From Bradyrhizobium sp. CCBAU 51627 (GTDB taxonomy: Bacteria > Pseudomonadota > Alphaproteobacteria > Rhizobiales > Xanthobacteraceae): DNA of 64,000 nucleotides. Shown here piece by piece: positions 43,402 through 51,775 of the stretch. Where the stretch lies: the NCBI RefSeq assembly GCF_028128765.1, contig NZ_LBJG01000024.1, positions 1 through 64,000 of the forward strand, in the 5' to 3' direction. The position numbers and the translations under genes are program-made. A model generated the notes under the pieces. That model was not told the DNA's origin. It did no database searches and was given only the letters and a program-made list of their open reading frames with translations. How positions within the stretch are numbered: the stretch's first letter is position 1; each line of letters starts with the position of its first letter.

Positions 43402-44871
43402 TCACGCCGAAACCAGCGTCTCCACTGCGCGCCGCGCACCTTGCTTGTAGAGCCGCCCGAGCGCGGCGGTCACAGCCTCGCGCAGGCGCGGTTCGGCACC
43501 GAGTGGTCCGAACACCTTTGTGACGCCGAGCAATGCGGGTGCGAGCCGCTCTGCTGCCGGGCCGGCCTCGCGCGCCAGACCTGCAATCTCGGCGGCGAGG
43601 GGATCGCGCACGTCGATGGCGCGGTCCTGCTCGTCGCGCGCGGTCACGTAGCGCATCCAGCCCGCCACCGCGAGCGCGTGCGTCGCAATCGGCAGGTTCA
43701 TGGCGAGGCGATCCTGTATGGCGCCGAGCAGGCGCTGCGGCAGCTTCTGCGAGCCGTCCATTGCGATCTGCCACGTGCGGTGATGCAGCGCCGGATTGGA
43801 AAAGCGTTCGAGAAGCGAGGCGCGATAGGCGGCAAGGTCGGTGCCTGCAGGCATCGTCAGCGTCACGGCGGCCTCTTCCATCACCCGCGCGCCGAGGCGC
43901 GCGAAATGCGGATCCTGCATCGTGTCGGCGATGGTCTCGTAGCCGGCGAGATAGCCGAGATAGGCCAGCGCCGAATGGCTGGCGTTGAGCAGCCGCAGCT
44001 TCATAAGCTCGAACGGCTTGACGTCGGTGACGAGCTCGACGCCCGCAGCCGCGAGATCCGGCCGGCCCGCGCAGAAGCGGTCCTCGACCACCCATTGCGT
44101 GAAGGGCTCGGTCATGACCGGCCAGGCGTCGCGCAGGCCGAGCGCTGCGGCGACCGTGCCGCGGTCGGCGTCGGTGGTTTCCGGCACGATGCGGTCGACC
44201 ATGGTGCAGGGGAACGCGACATTGTCTGTGATCCACTTGCCGAGATCCTTCGAGCGAAGCGCGGCGAACTGGGTCACGATCCGCTGCACGGTGTGGCCGT
44301 TGGCGGCGAGGTTGTCGCAGCACAGCACCGTGAAAGGTTGAATGCCGAGCGCCCGCCGCCGCGCCAGTGCGGCCACGATGAAGCCGGGAGCCGAGCGTGG
44401 CGCGTCTATATTGTTGAGATCGTGAATGACGTCGGCATGCCGCTCGTCGAGATCCCCGGTCTGCGGTGTATGGCAATAGCCCTTCTCGGTGACCGTGAGC
44501 GAGACGATGCGAATGCCGGGATCGGCCATCCGTTCGACCAGCGCAGCCGGCTTTTCGCGCGCGACGACGCTGTCCAGCAGCGCGCCGATGACGCGGTGCC
44601 CGGTGCCCTCAGTGGCGCGCACCGCAACCGTATAAAGATGATCCTGCGGGGCAAGGGCGTCGCGGGTCTCGGGGCTGCGCAGGCTGGCGCCGACGATGCC
44701 CCATGATGTCGCGCCCGCGGCAAGGCAGTCGTCGATGACGACGGCCTGATGGGCGCGATGAAACGCGCCGAGGCCGAGATGCACGATGCCGGGCGTGATG
44801 CGCGAGCGGTCATAGGCCGGACGGCGGATGCGAGGTGCCAGCCGATCGAGAGTGGCGCTTTCAAGCCGCAT
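43402..44871 (-). CDS. uxuB: Fructuronate reductase / mannitol dehydrogenase family
   Basis: A 489-aa NAD-dependent polyol dehydrogenase of the mannitol dehydrogenase family. The N-terminus has GIVHLGLGAFHRAHQAVV, and the catalytic block is PFELMKLRLLNASHSALAYLG, with the family Lys, Asn and His. Given a mannonate dehydratase at 50051 and a UxuR-like regulator next door, the likely reaction is D-fructuronate to D-mannonate. Mannitol 2-dehydrogenase activity is the alternative. It diverges from the GntR gene, with an operator between. Confidence 0.83.
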   Translation of the reverse strand: MRLESATLDRLAPRIRRPAYDRSRITPGIVHLGLGAFHRAHQAVVIDDCLAAGATSWGIVGASLRSPETRDALAPQDHLYTVAVRATEGTGHRVIGALLDSVVAREKPAALVERMADPGIRIVSLTVTEKGYCHTPQTGDLDERHADVIHDLNNIDAPRSAPGFIVAALARRRALGIQPFTVLCCDNLAANGHTVQRIVTQFAALRSKDLGKWITDNVAFPCTMVDRIVPETTDADRGTVAAALGLRDAWPVMTEPFTQWVVEDRFCAGRPDLAAAGVELVTDVKPFELMKLRLLNASHSALAYLGYLAGYETIADTMQDPHFARLGARVMEEAAVTLTMPAGTDLAAYRASLLERFSNPALHHRTWQIAMDGSQKLPQRLLGAIQDRLAMNLPIATHALAVAGWMRYVTARDEQDRAIDVRDPLAAEIAGLAREAGPAAERLAPALLGVTKVFGPLGAEPRLREAVTAALGRLYKQGARRAVETLVSA

Positions 44872-44935
44872 GAACGTCTCCCCTTTGATTGGCCGCTGCT
44901 TGACATGACGGCCATATCAGGTCAATGCTCCGGTC

Positions 44936-44964
44936 AATTGGTAAGACCAATTTTCCAAAATTGG
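44936..44964. promoter_or_regulatory. UxuR/FadR-type operator between uxuB and its regulator
   Basis: AATTGGTAAGACCAATT (44936-44952) is a perfect inverted repeat with a 3-nt centre and matches the form of operators bound by FadR-subfamily GntR proteins such as UxuR, ExuR, PdhR and LldR. A second palindrome, CCAATTTT-CC-AAAATTGG (44947-44964), overlaps it. Both lie in the 145-bp divergent region between uxuB and the GntR gene, so autoregulation and control of uxuB are expected. Confidence 0.8.
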
Positions 44965-45016
44965 CGGGCCGCCGGGCGGGAAGCTTCCCGGCGAGACCCT
45001 CTTCGGGAGGACCAGC

Positions 45017-45826
45017 GTGCCGCTGGAAGCTGTGGAGGCGAGACGGCTCTATCGCCAGGTCGCCGATCAATTGCGAAGCCTGATCGACAGCGGCGAGTAC
45101 GCGGTCGGCAGTCGCTTGCCGACCGAGCGTGAGCTCGCCGATCAGCTCAAGGTATCGCGGCCGACGGTGCGCGAGGCCCTGATCGCGCTCGAGGTGGAGG
45201 GGCGCGTCCGCATTCGGGTCGGCTCGGGCATCTATGTGACCGAGCCCGCCGATGCCAAGCCGGTTCCATCAGCCGTCATCGAAGGGCCGTTCGAGCTGCT
45301 GCGTGCCCGCGAATTCCTGGAAAGCGCCATCGCCGAGCAGGCCGCGCGGGTGGCGACCAAGGACGATGTCGCGCGCATCGACGCCGCGCTCGTCGCGATG
45401 GAGAATGTCGACCATCCCGGCGAAGCCTCGATGGTCCATGACCGGGCCTTCCACATCGCCATCGCCGGGTGCCTCGGCAACGCCGTGCTGGTCCGCGTCG
45501 TCGGCGAACTGTTCGACCAGCGACTCAATCCCTATTTCGCGCAGCTTGCGCATTATTTCGAGAACCCCACCACGTGGCGAACCGCGCTCGACGAGCACCG
45601 GGCCGTGCGCGACGCCATTGCAGCGCGCCGGCCGCTGGCGGCCCACGACGCCATGCGCGACCACCTCGCGCATTCGCAGGAGCGCTTTGCGCAGAACTTC
45701 GGCGCCGAAACCGGCGCGGCGGCGCCGGCGGCGCCGAAGCGGGCCACGCGATCCGGGGCTCAGCCGGCAAAACCAAAGCGACCGTCGAACAAAGCGGCCA
45801 AACGCGGCGATGGACGACGCGGATGA
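45017..45826 (+). CDS. GntR/FadR-family regulator, UxuR-like
   Basis: A 269-aa repressor with GTG start. The winged helix is at about residues 9-75 (LYRQVADQLRSLIDSGEYAVGSRLPTERELADQLKVSRPTVREAL in short blocks) and a helical FCD effector domain at about 95-225 with metal-ligand His residues (HDRAFHIAIAG, DEHRAVRDAI). The C-terminus is a Lys/Pro-rich tail. It probably senses a hexuronate or aldonate and controls uxuB and the downstream TRAP operon. Confidence 0.88.
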   Translation: MPLEAVEARRLYRQVADQLRSLIDSGEYAVGSRLPTERELADQLKVSRPTVREALIALEVEGRVRIRVGSGIYVTEPADAKPVPSAVIEGPFELLRAREFLESAIAEQAARVATKDDVARIDAALVAMENVDHPGEASMVHDRAFHIAIAGCLGNAVLVRVVGELFDQRLNPYFAQLAHYFENPTTWRTALDEHRAVRDAIAARRPLAAHDAMRDHLAHSQERFAQNFGAETGAAAPAAPKRATRSGAQPAKPKRPSNKAAKRGDGRRG

Positions 45827-45895
45827 GATTGGGCGACCCGCCTCAATTCCAGGGCGGGTGAACAAGAAGCAGACTTAATCAGTGGAGGATAATCA

Positions 45896-46873
45896 GTGTT
45901 GAAGAAAATCACGATGGTACTGGCGATGTCGGTCGCCGCGACGTTTGCGAGCACCGGGGCCGGCATGGCACAGACCAAGCTGAAATGGGCGCATGTCTAC
46001 GAAACGTCGGAGCCGTTCCACACCGCGTCGGTCTGGGCCGCGCAGGAGATCGGCAAGCGCACCAACGGGCGCTACCAGATTGACGTCTATCCGGCCTCCC
46101 AGCTCGGCAAGGAAGCCGACATCAACCAGGGCCTCTCCCTCGGTTCGGTCGACATCATCATCTCCGGCTCGAGCTTCGCGGCCAAGAGCTTTCCGCCGAT
46201 CGGCGTGACCTATTATCCCTACACCTTCCGCGATGCCGACCATCTGCTCGCCTACACCAAGAGCGACATCTTCAAGGAGCTCGCCAAGGGCTATGAGGAC
46301 AAGAGCGGCCACCACATTGTCGCAGTGACCTATTACGGCGTGCGCCAGACCTCGTCGAACAAGCCGATCAAGACCTGCGCTGACATGAAAGGCTTGAAGA
46401 TGCGCGTGCCCGACGTGCCGGCTTACCTCGCGATGCCGCGGGCCTGCGGCGCCAACACCGCTCCGATCGCCTTCGCCGAGGTCTATCTCGCGCTCCAGAA
46501 CGGCACGGTCGAGGCTCAGGAGAATCCGCTGACCACGATCGAGGCCAAGAAGTTCTACGAGGTGCAGAAGCACATCGTGCTGACGGGCCACATCGTCGAC
46601 CACCTCAATACGGTGATCGCGGGCGCGCTCTGGAAGAAGCTCAGCGACGAGGACAAGAAGATCTTCACCGACGTCGCGCAGGAGGCTGCGGCCAGGGCGA
46701 CCGAGGAGATCAAGCAGAAGGAGGCCAAGCTCGTCGCCTTCTTCAAGGAGAAGGGCCTGACCGTGACCGAGGTCGACAAGAACGAGTTCCGCGACACCGT
46801 TCTCAAGAACGTTCCGTTCGAGACCTTCGGCTATCGCAAGGCCGACTGGGAGCGGATCCAGGCAATCAAGTGA
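45896..46873 (+). CDS. dctP: TRAP transporter substrate-binding protein DctP
   Basis: Periplasmic solute receptor of 325 aa with a signal peptide ending near GAGMAQ (residue about 24). A DctP-family fold follows: KLKWAHVYETSEPFHTASVWAAQEI near the start, and LKMRVPDVPAYLAMPRACGANTAPIAFAEVYLALQNGTVEAQENPL (short blocks), which includes the conserved Arg that binds the substrate carboxylate. The context suggests an aldonate or uronate ligand. GGAGG precedes the GTG start. It is first of dctP-dctQ-dctM. Confidence 0.93.
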   Translation: MLKKITMVLAMSVAATFASTGAGMAQTKLKWAHVYETSEPFHTASVWAAQEIGKRTNGRYQIDVYPASQLGKEADINQGLSLGSVDIIISGSSFAAKSFPPIGVTYYPYTFRDADHLLAYTKSDIFKELAKGYEDKSGHHIVAVTYYGVRQTSSNKPIKTCADMKGLKMRVPDVPAYLAMPRACGANTAPIAFAEVYLALQNGTVEAQENPLTTIEAKKFYEVQKHIVLTGHIVDHLNTVIAGALWKKLSDEDKKIFTDVAQEAAARATEEIKQKEAKLVAFFKEKGLTVTEVDKNEFRDTVLKNVPFETFGYRKADWERIQAIK

Positions 46874-46942
46874 CGGACGGTCATCCCGGGGCCTTCCATC
46901 GAGGCCCCGGGATGATGTTCAGGGCCTCTGAGGAGTAACGAC

Positions 46943-47521
46943 ATGTCGACCGCCGAGGTACACCGGCAGATTACCGGGGACGAAATCGCCCATACTTTCG
47001 AGGAGGAGGGGACGCCGAAGATCGATCTCGGCATCTACGCTTTCGAGGATTGGGTGGCGCTGGCGATCTTCTGGGTGATGGCGCTCGCCGTCTTCCTGCA
47101 GTTCTTCACCCGCTACGTGCTCAACGACAGCTATGCCTGGACCGAGGAGATTGCGACCTACTGCCTGATCGGCGTGGTCTTCATCGGCGCCTCGATGTGC
47201 GTGCGGCTGTCGCGGCACATCCAGGTCGACCTGATCTACCGGTATCTTCCGCGTCTCGTGGCGCGAACAATGTCGACGGCGATCGACCTGATCCGCATCG
47301 TCTTCTTCGGCTACGCCATCAAGCTGGTCTGGGTCTACATCCAGATCATCGGCGACGAGTCCATGACCACGATCAACTTTCCCAAGAACTACGTCTATTA
47401 CGCGGTGCTGGCAGGCTTCGTGCTGATGTTCGCGCGTTCGCTGCAGGTCGCGTTGCAACATCTGCGGCAGGGCTATTCGATCCTCGAACGTCCCGGCGCC
47501 TACGACGGTTTTGAAGGGTAG
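46943..47521 (+). CDS. dctQ: TRAP transporter small permease DctQ
   Basis: A 192-aa inner-membrane protein with four membrane segments, the small subunit of the TRAP permease. Recognisable blocks are FEDWVALAIFWVMALAVFLQFFTRYVLNDSYAWTEEIATYCLIGVVFIGASMCVRLSRHIQVDL in short pieces; the WTEE motif is diagnostic. Its stop is 4 bp before the dctM ATG. Confidence 0.92.
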   Translation: MSTAEVHRQITGDEIAHTFEEEGTPKIDLGIYAFEDWVALAIFWVMALAVFLQFFTRYVLNDSYAWTEEIATYCLIGVVFIGASMCVRLSRHIQVDLIYRYLPRLVARTMSTAIDLIRIVFFGYAIKLVWVYIQIIGDESMTTINFPKNYVYYAVLAGFVLMFARSLQVALQHLRQGYSILERPGAYDGFEG

Positions 47522-47525
47522 TCCC

Positions 47526-48932
47526 ATGCTGTTGTTGCTTGGCGGTTTTCTCGTCCTGATGCTGCTCGGCGTCCCCGTGGCGATTGCCATGGCCGCGTCG
47601 TCGCTGCTCTACATCCTGGTCAGCGGCGTGACGCCCGATGTCACGCTGGCGCAGCGCATGATTGCGGGTGTCGAGAGCTTTCCGCTGCTCGCCGTGCCGT
47701 TCTTCATCCTGGCCGGCAATCTCATGAACATCGCCGGCGTGACCGGGCGCATCTACAAATTCGCGGTCGCGCTTGTGGGGTGGATGCGCGGCGGTCTCGG
47801 CCACGTCAATATCATCGGCTCGGTGATCTTCTCCGGCATGTCAGGCACTGCGATCGCGGACGCGGCGGGTCTCGGCACCATCGAGATCAAGGCGATGAAG
47901 GACCACGGCTACACCACCGAGTTCTCGGTCGGCGTCACCGCGGCTTCCGCGACGCTCGGCCCGATCATCCCGCCGTCCCTGCCTTTCGTCATTTACGGCA
48001 TGATGGCGAACGTCTCGATCGGTGCGCTGTTCCTGGGCGGTGTCATTCCGGGTGTCGTTTTGACGCTGCTGATGATGGCGACCGTCACCTACTTCGCGCA
48101 CCGGAACAAATGGGGCAGCGATACGCCGTTCTCCTGGCCGCAGCTCGGCTCGGCCGGCCTCGAGATCGTCGTCGTATTCGCTTTCCCGCTCGCGATCTGG
48201 CTGATGACGCTGGCCGGAATGTCGACCAACCTTGCGGTCGTCATCGGTCTCGGCACGCTGCTCGCGATCGACTGGTACTTCGATTTCTCGGCGGTGATGG
48301 CGCTGATGGCGCCGGTGATCCTGATCGGCGGCATGACGCTCGGCTGGTTCACGCCGACCGAAGCCGCCGTCGCCGCGGTGATCTGGTCGCTGTTCCTCGG
48401 CCTCGTGCGCTACCGCACCATGACCTTGAAGACGGTGGCGAAGGCGACGTTCGACACCATCGAGACCACGGCCTCGGTGCTGTTCATCGTCACGGCCGCC
48501 TCGATCTTCGCCTGGCTGCTGACGGTGTCACAGGCCGCCCAGCTGCTCTCGGACTGGATGCTCAGCATCACCCACAACAAATGGGTATTCCTGGCGCTCG
48601 CCAACGTCCTGATCCTGTTCGTCGGCTGCTTCATCGACACCACGGCGGCGATCACCATCCTGGTGCCGATCCTGCTGCCGATCGTGCTCAAGCTCGGGAT
48701 CGATCCCATTCATTTCGGCCTGATCATGACGCTGAACCTGATGATCGGCCTGTTGCATCCGCCGCTCGGCATGGTGCTGTTCGTGCTTGCCCGCGTGGCC
48801 AAGCTCTCGATCGAGCGCACGACGGTCGCTATCCTTCCCTGGCTGGTGCCGCTGCTGCTCGCGTTGATCGCGATCACCTACATTCCTGAACTGACCCTCT
48901 GGCTGCCGAAATACATGGGACTCTCCAAATGA
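47526..48932 (+). CDS. dctM: TRAP transporter large permease DctM
   Basis: Large permease subunit of 468 aa with about 12 membrane segments. The ATG at 47526 is preferred over an upstream in-frame start, as it gives MLLLLGGFLVLMLLGVPVAIA. Conserved blocks: PFFILAGNLMNIAGVTGRI, FSGMSGTAIADAAGLGTIEI and SATLGPIIPPSLPFVIYG. It overlaps the next dehydrogenase gene by ATGA. Confidence 0.94.
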   Translation: MLLLLGGFLVLMLLGVPVAIAMAASSLLYILVSGVTPDVTLAQRMIAGVESFPLLAVPFFILAGNLMNIAGVTGRIYKFAVALVGWMRGGLGHVNIIGSVIFSGMSGTAIADAAGLGTIEIKAMKDHGYTTEFSVGVTAASATLGPIIPPSLPFVIYGMMANVSIGALFLGGVIPGVVLTLLMMATVTYFAHRNKWGSDTPFSWPQLGSAGLEIVVVFAFPLAIWLMTLAGMSTNLAVVIGLGTLLAIDWYFDFSAVMALMAPVILIGGMTLGWFTPTEAAVAAVIWSLFLGLVRYRTMTLKTVAKATFDTIETTASVLFIVTAASIFAWLLTVSQAAQLLSDWMLSITHNKWVFLALANVLILFVGCFIDTTAAITILVPILLPIVLKLGIDPIHFGLIMTLNLMIGLLHPPLGMVLFVLARVAKLSIERTTVAILPWLVPLLLALIAITYIPELTLWLPKYMGLSK

Positions 48933-49978
48933 CCTCCACCTCTCTCGCCGCAACGCTGTTCGGGCCCGAAGACCTGCGTATGGTCGAGCATCCGCTCGGC
49001 AAGCTCACTGAGGGCATGGTGCGCATCCGCTTCGGCGCCGGAGGCATCTGCGGCTCGGACATGCATTACTTCCGCCACGCCCGGACCGGGGATTTCGTGG
49101 TGAAGTCGCCGCTGGTGCTTGGTCACGAGATCTCCGGCGAAGTCGTGGAGATCGCAGGCTCCGCGGCCAATCTCAAGGTCGGCGACCGCGTCGCGGTCAA
49201 CCCGTCGCGCTGGTGCGGCCATTGCGCCGCCTGCCGTGAGGGCCGGCAGAACCTCTGCGAGAACATCTACTTCATGGGCTCGGCGTCGAAGACGCCGCAC
49301 ATGCAGGGCGGCTTTGCCAACTACTTCGACGCCGTCCCCGCGCAATGCGTGAAGATCCCGGATCACGTCTCCTATCAGGCCGCAGCGCTGGCCGAGCCGC
49401 TGGCGGTCTGCCTGCACGCGGTCGCGCGCGCCGGCAACATCCAGGGTAAGCGCGGAATCATTTTTGGGGCCGGTCCGATCGGGCTCCTGACCATGCTGGC
49501 CGCGCACCGCGCCGGCATGACCGACGTCACGGTCGCCGACATCGCGCCGGCGCCGCTCGCCTTCGCGACCAAGCTCGGTGCTTCACACGTCGAGAACGTT
49601 GCGGGCGGCGACGAAGGCCTGAAGGCGCAGGCGGCGTCGCGCTCCTATGACGTCGCGTTCGAGGTCTCCGGCACGGCCGCAGGTCTTGCCAGCGCGATCG
49701 GGATCGTCAGGCGTGGCGGCGTCGTGGTGCAAATCGGCAATCTGCCGGGTGGCCAGATCCCGACGCCGTCGAATGCCGTGATGGCCAAGGAGATCGACCT
49801 GCGCGGCTCGTTCCGCTTCGGGCTCGAATTCATGACAGCGGTGGAACTGATCGGGAGCGGCAGCGTCGACGTGCTGTCGCTGGTCACCGCTGAGCGGCCG
49901 CTCTCGACCGCGCCCGACGCGTTGCGTCTGGCACTCGACCGCTCGCAGAGTGTCAAGGTGGTTCTGACGGCCAATTGA
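48929..49978 (+). CDS. L-idonate/L-gulonate 5-dehydrogenase (zinc ADH family)
   Basis: A 349-aa medium-chain dehydrogenase. Catalytic zinc ligands are seen in GICGSDMHY and LGHEISGEV; the structural zinc site is CGHCAACREGRQNLC; the NAD-binding loop reads GAGPIGLL. The closest familiar annotation is L-idonate 5-dehydrogenase. In this context oxidation of L-gulonate to D-fructuronate, feeding uxuB and uxuA, is at least as likely. It is translationally coupled to dctM. Confidence 0.85.
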   Translation: MTSTSLAATLFGPEDLRMVEHPLGKLTEGMVRIRFGAGGICGSDMHYFRHARTGDFVVKSPLVLGHEISGEVVEIAGSAANLKVGDRVAVNPSRWCGHCAACREGRQNLCENIYFMGSASKTPHMQGGFANYFDAVPAQCVKIPDHVSYQAAALAEPLAVCLHAVARAGNIQGKRGIIFGAGPIGLLTMLAAHRAGMTDVTVADIAPAPLAFATKLGASHVENVAGGDEGLKAQAASRSYDVAFEVSGTAAGLASAIGIVRRGGVVVQIGNLPGGQIPTPSNAVMAKEIDLRGSFRFGLEFMTAVELIGSGSVDVLSLVTAERPLSTAPDALRLALDRSQSVKVVLTAN

Positions 49979-49991
49979 ATCTTGATTTAGC

Positions 49992-50035
49992 GCGTTTTCT
50001 TTACGCGAACCGGTACCCACTTCGCTGGAAAACGC
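49992..50035. repeat. Palindromic intergenic repeat, GCGTTTTC type
   Basis: Arms GCGTTTTC (49992-49999) and GAAAACGC (50028-50035) enclose a centre with CGCGAACCGG. This is a palindromic element common between genes in Rhizobiales. Here it separates the dehydrogenase gene from uxuA, where it could form an mRNA hairpin and uncouple the expression of the two genes. Confidence 0.75.
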
Positions 50036-50050
50036 TTTAGGAGAGAGCCA

Positions 50051-51241
50051 ATGATGCTCGAGGGATGGCGCTGGTATGGGCCGGATGATCCGGTCTCGCT
50101 CGACGATGTCAGGCAGGCCGGCGCGACCGACATCGTCTCGGCGTTGCATCAGGTGCCGATCGGCGAGGCCTGGACGCGCAAGGCGGTCGAGGAGCGCAAG
50201 AATTTTATCGAGAACGATCAGCCGGGCCGCTCACAGCTGACCTGGTCGGTGGTGGAGTCGATTCCGATCCCGGACGACGTCAAGCGGCTCGGCGGCAAGG
50301 CCACCAAGTCCATCGACGCCTGGATCGCGAGCCTGGAGGCTGTCGCAGCCGCCGGCATCAAGATCATCTGCTACAATTTCATGCCCGTGGTCGACTGGTG
50401 CCGCACCGATCTCGAATGGGAGCTGCCGAACGGCGCTCGCGCCATGCGCTTCGACCAGGACCGCTTTGCGGCGTTCGAGCTGCATATTCTCAAGCGGCCC
50501 GCTGCCGTTCAGGACTACTCGCCGGAGCAGCAGGCGCGCGCGAAGGCGCTGTTCGAGAAGATGAGCCGGGCCGACATCGATTATCTCGTCATGGTCATCG
50601 CGAGCGCGCTGCCGGGCTCGACCACCGAGCCGATGACGATCCCGCAATTCCGCGACCGGCTGGAGACCTATCGCGACATCACGCCAAAGATCCTGCGGCA
50701 GCATCTTGCCGAATTTCTCACGCGCGTGACGCCAGTCGCCGAGCAGCTCGGGGTGTCGTTGACCTTGCATCCGGATGATCCGCCGCGGCCGCTGTTCGGC
50801 CTGCCGCGCATCGCATCGACCGCGGATGATTATCAGGCGCTGTTCGATGCCGTGCCGTCCAGGGCGAACGGCATCTGCCTGTGCACAGGCTCGCTCGGCG
50901 TGCGGCCTCAGAACAATCTGCCTGAAATGGTCGAACGGTTCGGCCCGCGCATCGCCTTTGCCCATCTGCGCGCCACCAAGCGCGAGGCCGACGGTCTGTC
51001 GTTCTACGAATCCGATCATCTCGATGGCGACGTCGACATGGTCGCGGTGCTCAAGGCGCTGTTGAAGGAGAACGCGCGGCGGGCGCCCGACAAGCAAATC
51101 GTGTTCCGCCCCGATCACGGTCACCGCATGCTCGACGATCTCGCCGCCACCAAGCGCACCAATCCCGGCTACACCGCAATCGGCCGCCTGCGCGGCCTCG
51201 CGGAGCTGCGCGGTGCGATCCGCGCGATCGAGCATCGGTGA
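50051..51241 (+). CDS. uxuA: Mannonate dehydratase UxuA
   Basis: A 396-aa enzyme converting D-mannonate to 2-keto-3-deoxy-D-gluconate. The family start is EGWRWYGPDDPVSLDDVRQAGATDIVSALHQVPIG (short blocks); later LTLHPDDPPRPLFGLPRIAS and IVFRPDHGHRMLDDL supply metal and catalytic residues typical of UxuA. AGGAGAG precedes the ATG. It is the last gene of the sugar-acid cluster. A KDG kinase or aldolase is not in the window. Confidence 0.93.
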   Translation: MMLEGWRWYGPDDPVSLDDVRQAGATDIVSALHQVPIGEAWTRKAVEERKNFIENDQPGRSQLTWSVVESIPIPDDVKRLGGKATKSIDAWIASLEAVAAAGIKIICYNFMPVVDWCRTDLEWELPNGARAMRFDQDRFAAFELHILKRPAAVQDYSPEQQARAKALFEKMSRADIDYLVMVIASALPGSTTEPMTIPQFRDRLETYRDITPKILRQHLAEFLTRVTPVAEQLGVSLTLHPDDPPRPLFGLPRIASTADDYQALFDAVPSRANGICLCTGSLGVRPQNNLPEMVERFGPRIAFAHLRATKREADGLSFYESDHLDGDVDMVAVLKALLKENARRAPDKQIVFRPDHGHRMLDDLAATKRTNPGYTAIGRLRGLAELRGAIRAIEHR

Positions 51242-51284
51242 TCGGCAATTTCACGGTCGCCGCTGCTGGTGCTCCATTCACGGT

Positions 51285-51395
51285 GTCATCGCCCGACTTG
51301 ATCGGGCGATCCAGTACGCCGAGGCGGTTGCGTGTCCTCGATAGGCCGCGGCGTACTGGATGCCCCGGTCAAGCCGGGGCATGACCGCGAGTGTG
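51285..51395. repeat. Long palindromic intergenic repeat
   Basis: An imperfect palindrome of about 110 bases. The outer ends are GTCAT and ATGAC, and the inner arms are GATCCAGTACGCC and GGCGTACTGGAT. Two small hairpins sit on the flanks: CGCCCGACTTGATCGGGCG on the left and CCCCGGTCAAGCCGGGG on the right. It follows the uxuA stop and has the form of REP/RPE-type elements of bradyrhizobia. It may serve as a transcription end or mRNA stabiliser. Confidence 0.75.
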
Positions 51396-51601
51396 TGGCG
51401 CCACTGCCGTCTGTCTAGCGCGAGGCCGCGTGGCCTCACGGCTTACCCTTCTGCGTGCGGTCGAAAAAGCTGAGCACTTCAGCTATCACCTCGGGATTAC
51501 TGCGGCCAAGCCGCACCTGTAATCTGCTTCACAGCCGGATGCGCCGATCCGGGCTAGATGAAGTCAGGCCCGCGACCACGCGGGAGGCTTCGGAGCTGGC
51601 G

Positions 51602-51760
51602 ATGATTGCTGCACTGGCAAGGGCAATATCCCGCGCGACGGGAACCAACGTCGATATCGAAACTCTGAAGATCCTCGTGATCTTCTCGGGCGCGGGCCTC
51701 TTGGTCTCGCTCGTCGCCGCGATGATCTACGGACAGGCCCTCAACGCCGCTCTGTTTTGA
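51602..51760 (+). CDS. Small single-pass membrane protein
   Basis: A 52-aa open frame beginning MIAALARAISRATGTNVDIETLKILV with one membrane segment (about 26-46, FSGAGLLVSLVAAMIYG). A GGAG-like ribosome site lies 7-8 nt upstream of the ATG at 51602. Such short proteins are frequent in bradyrhizobial genomes and have no known role. The 206 bases between the palindromic repeat and this gene hold nothing else recognised. Confidence 0.5.
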   Translation: MIAALARAISRATGTNVDIETLKILVIFSGAGLLVSLVAAMIYGQALNAALF

Positions 51761-51775
51761 GCCTGTTCCGATCGG

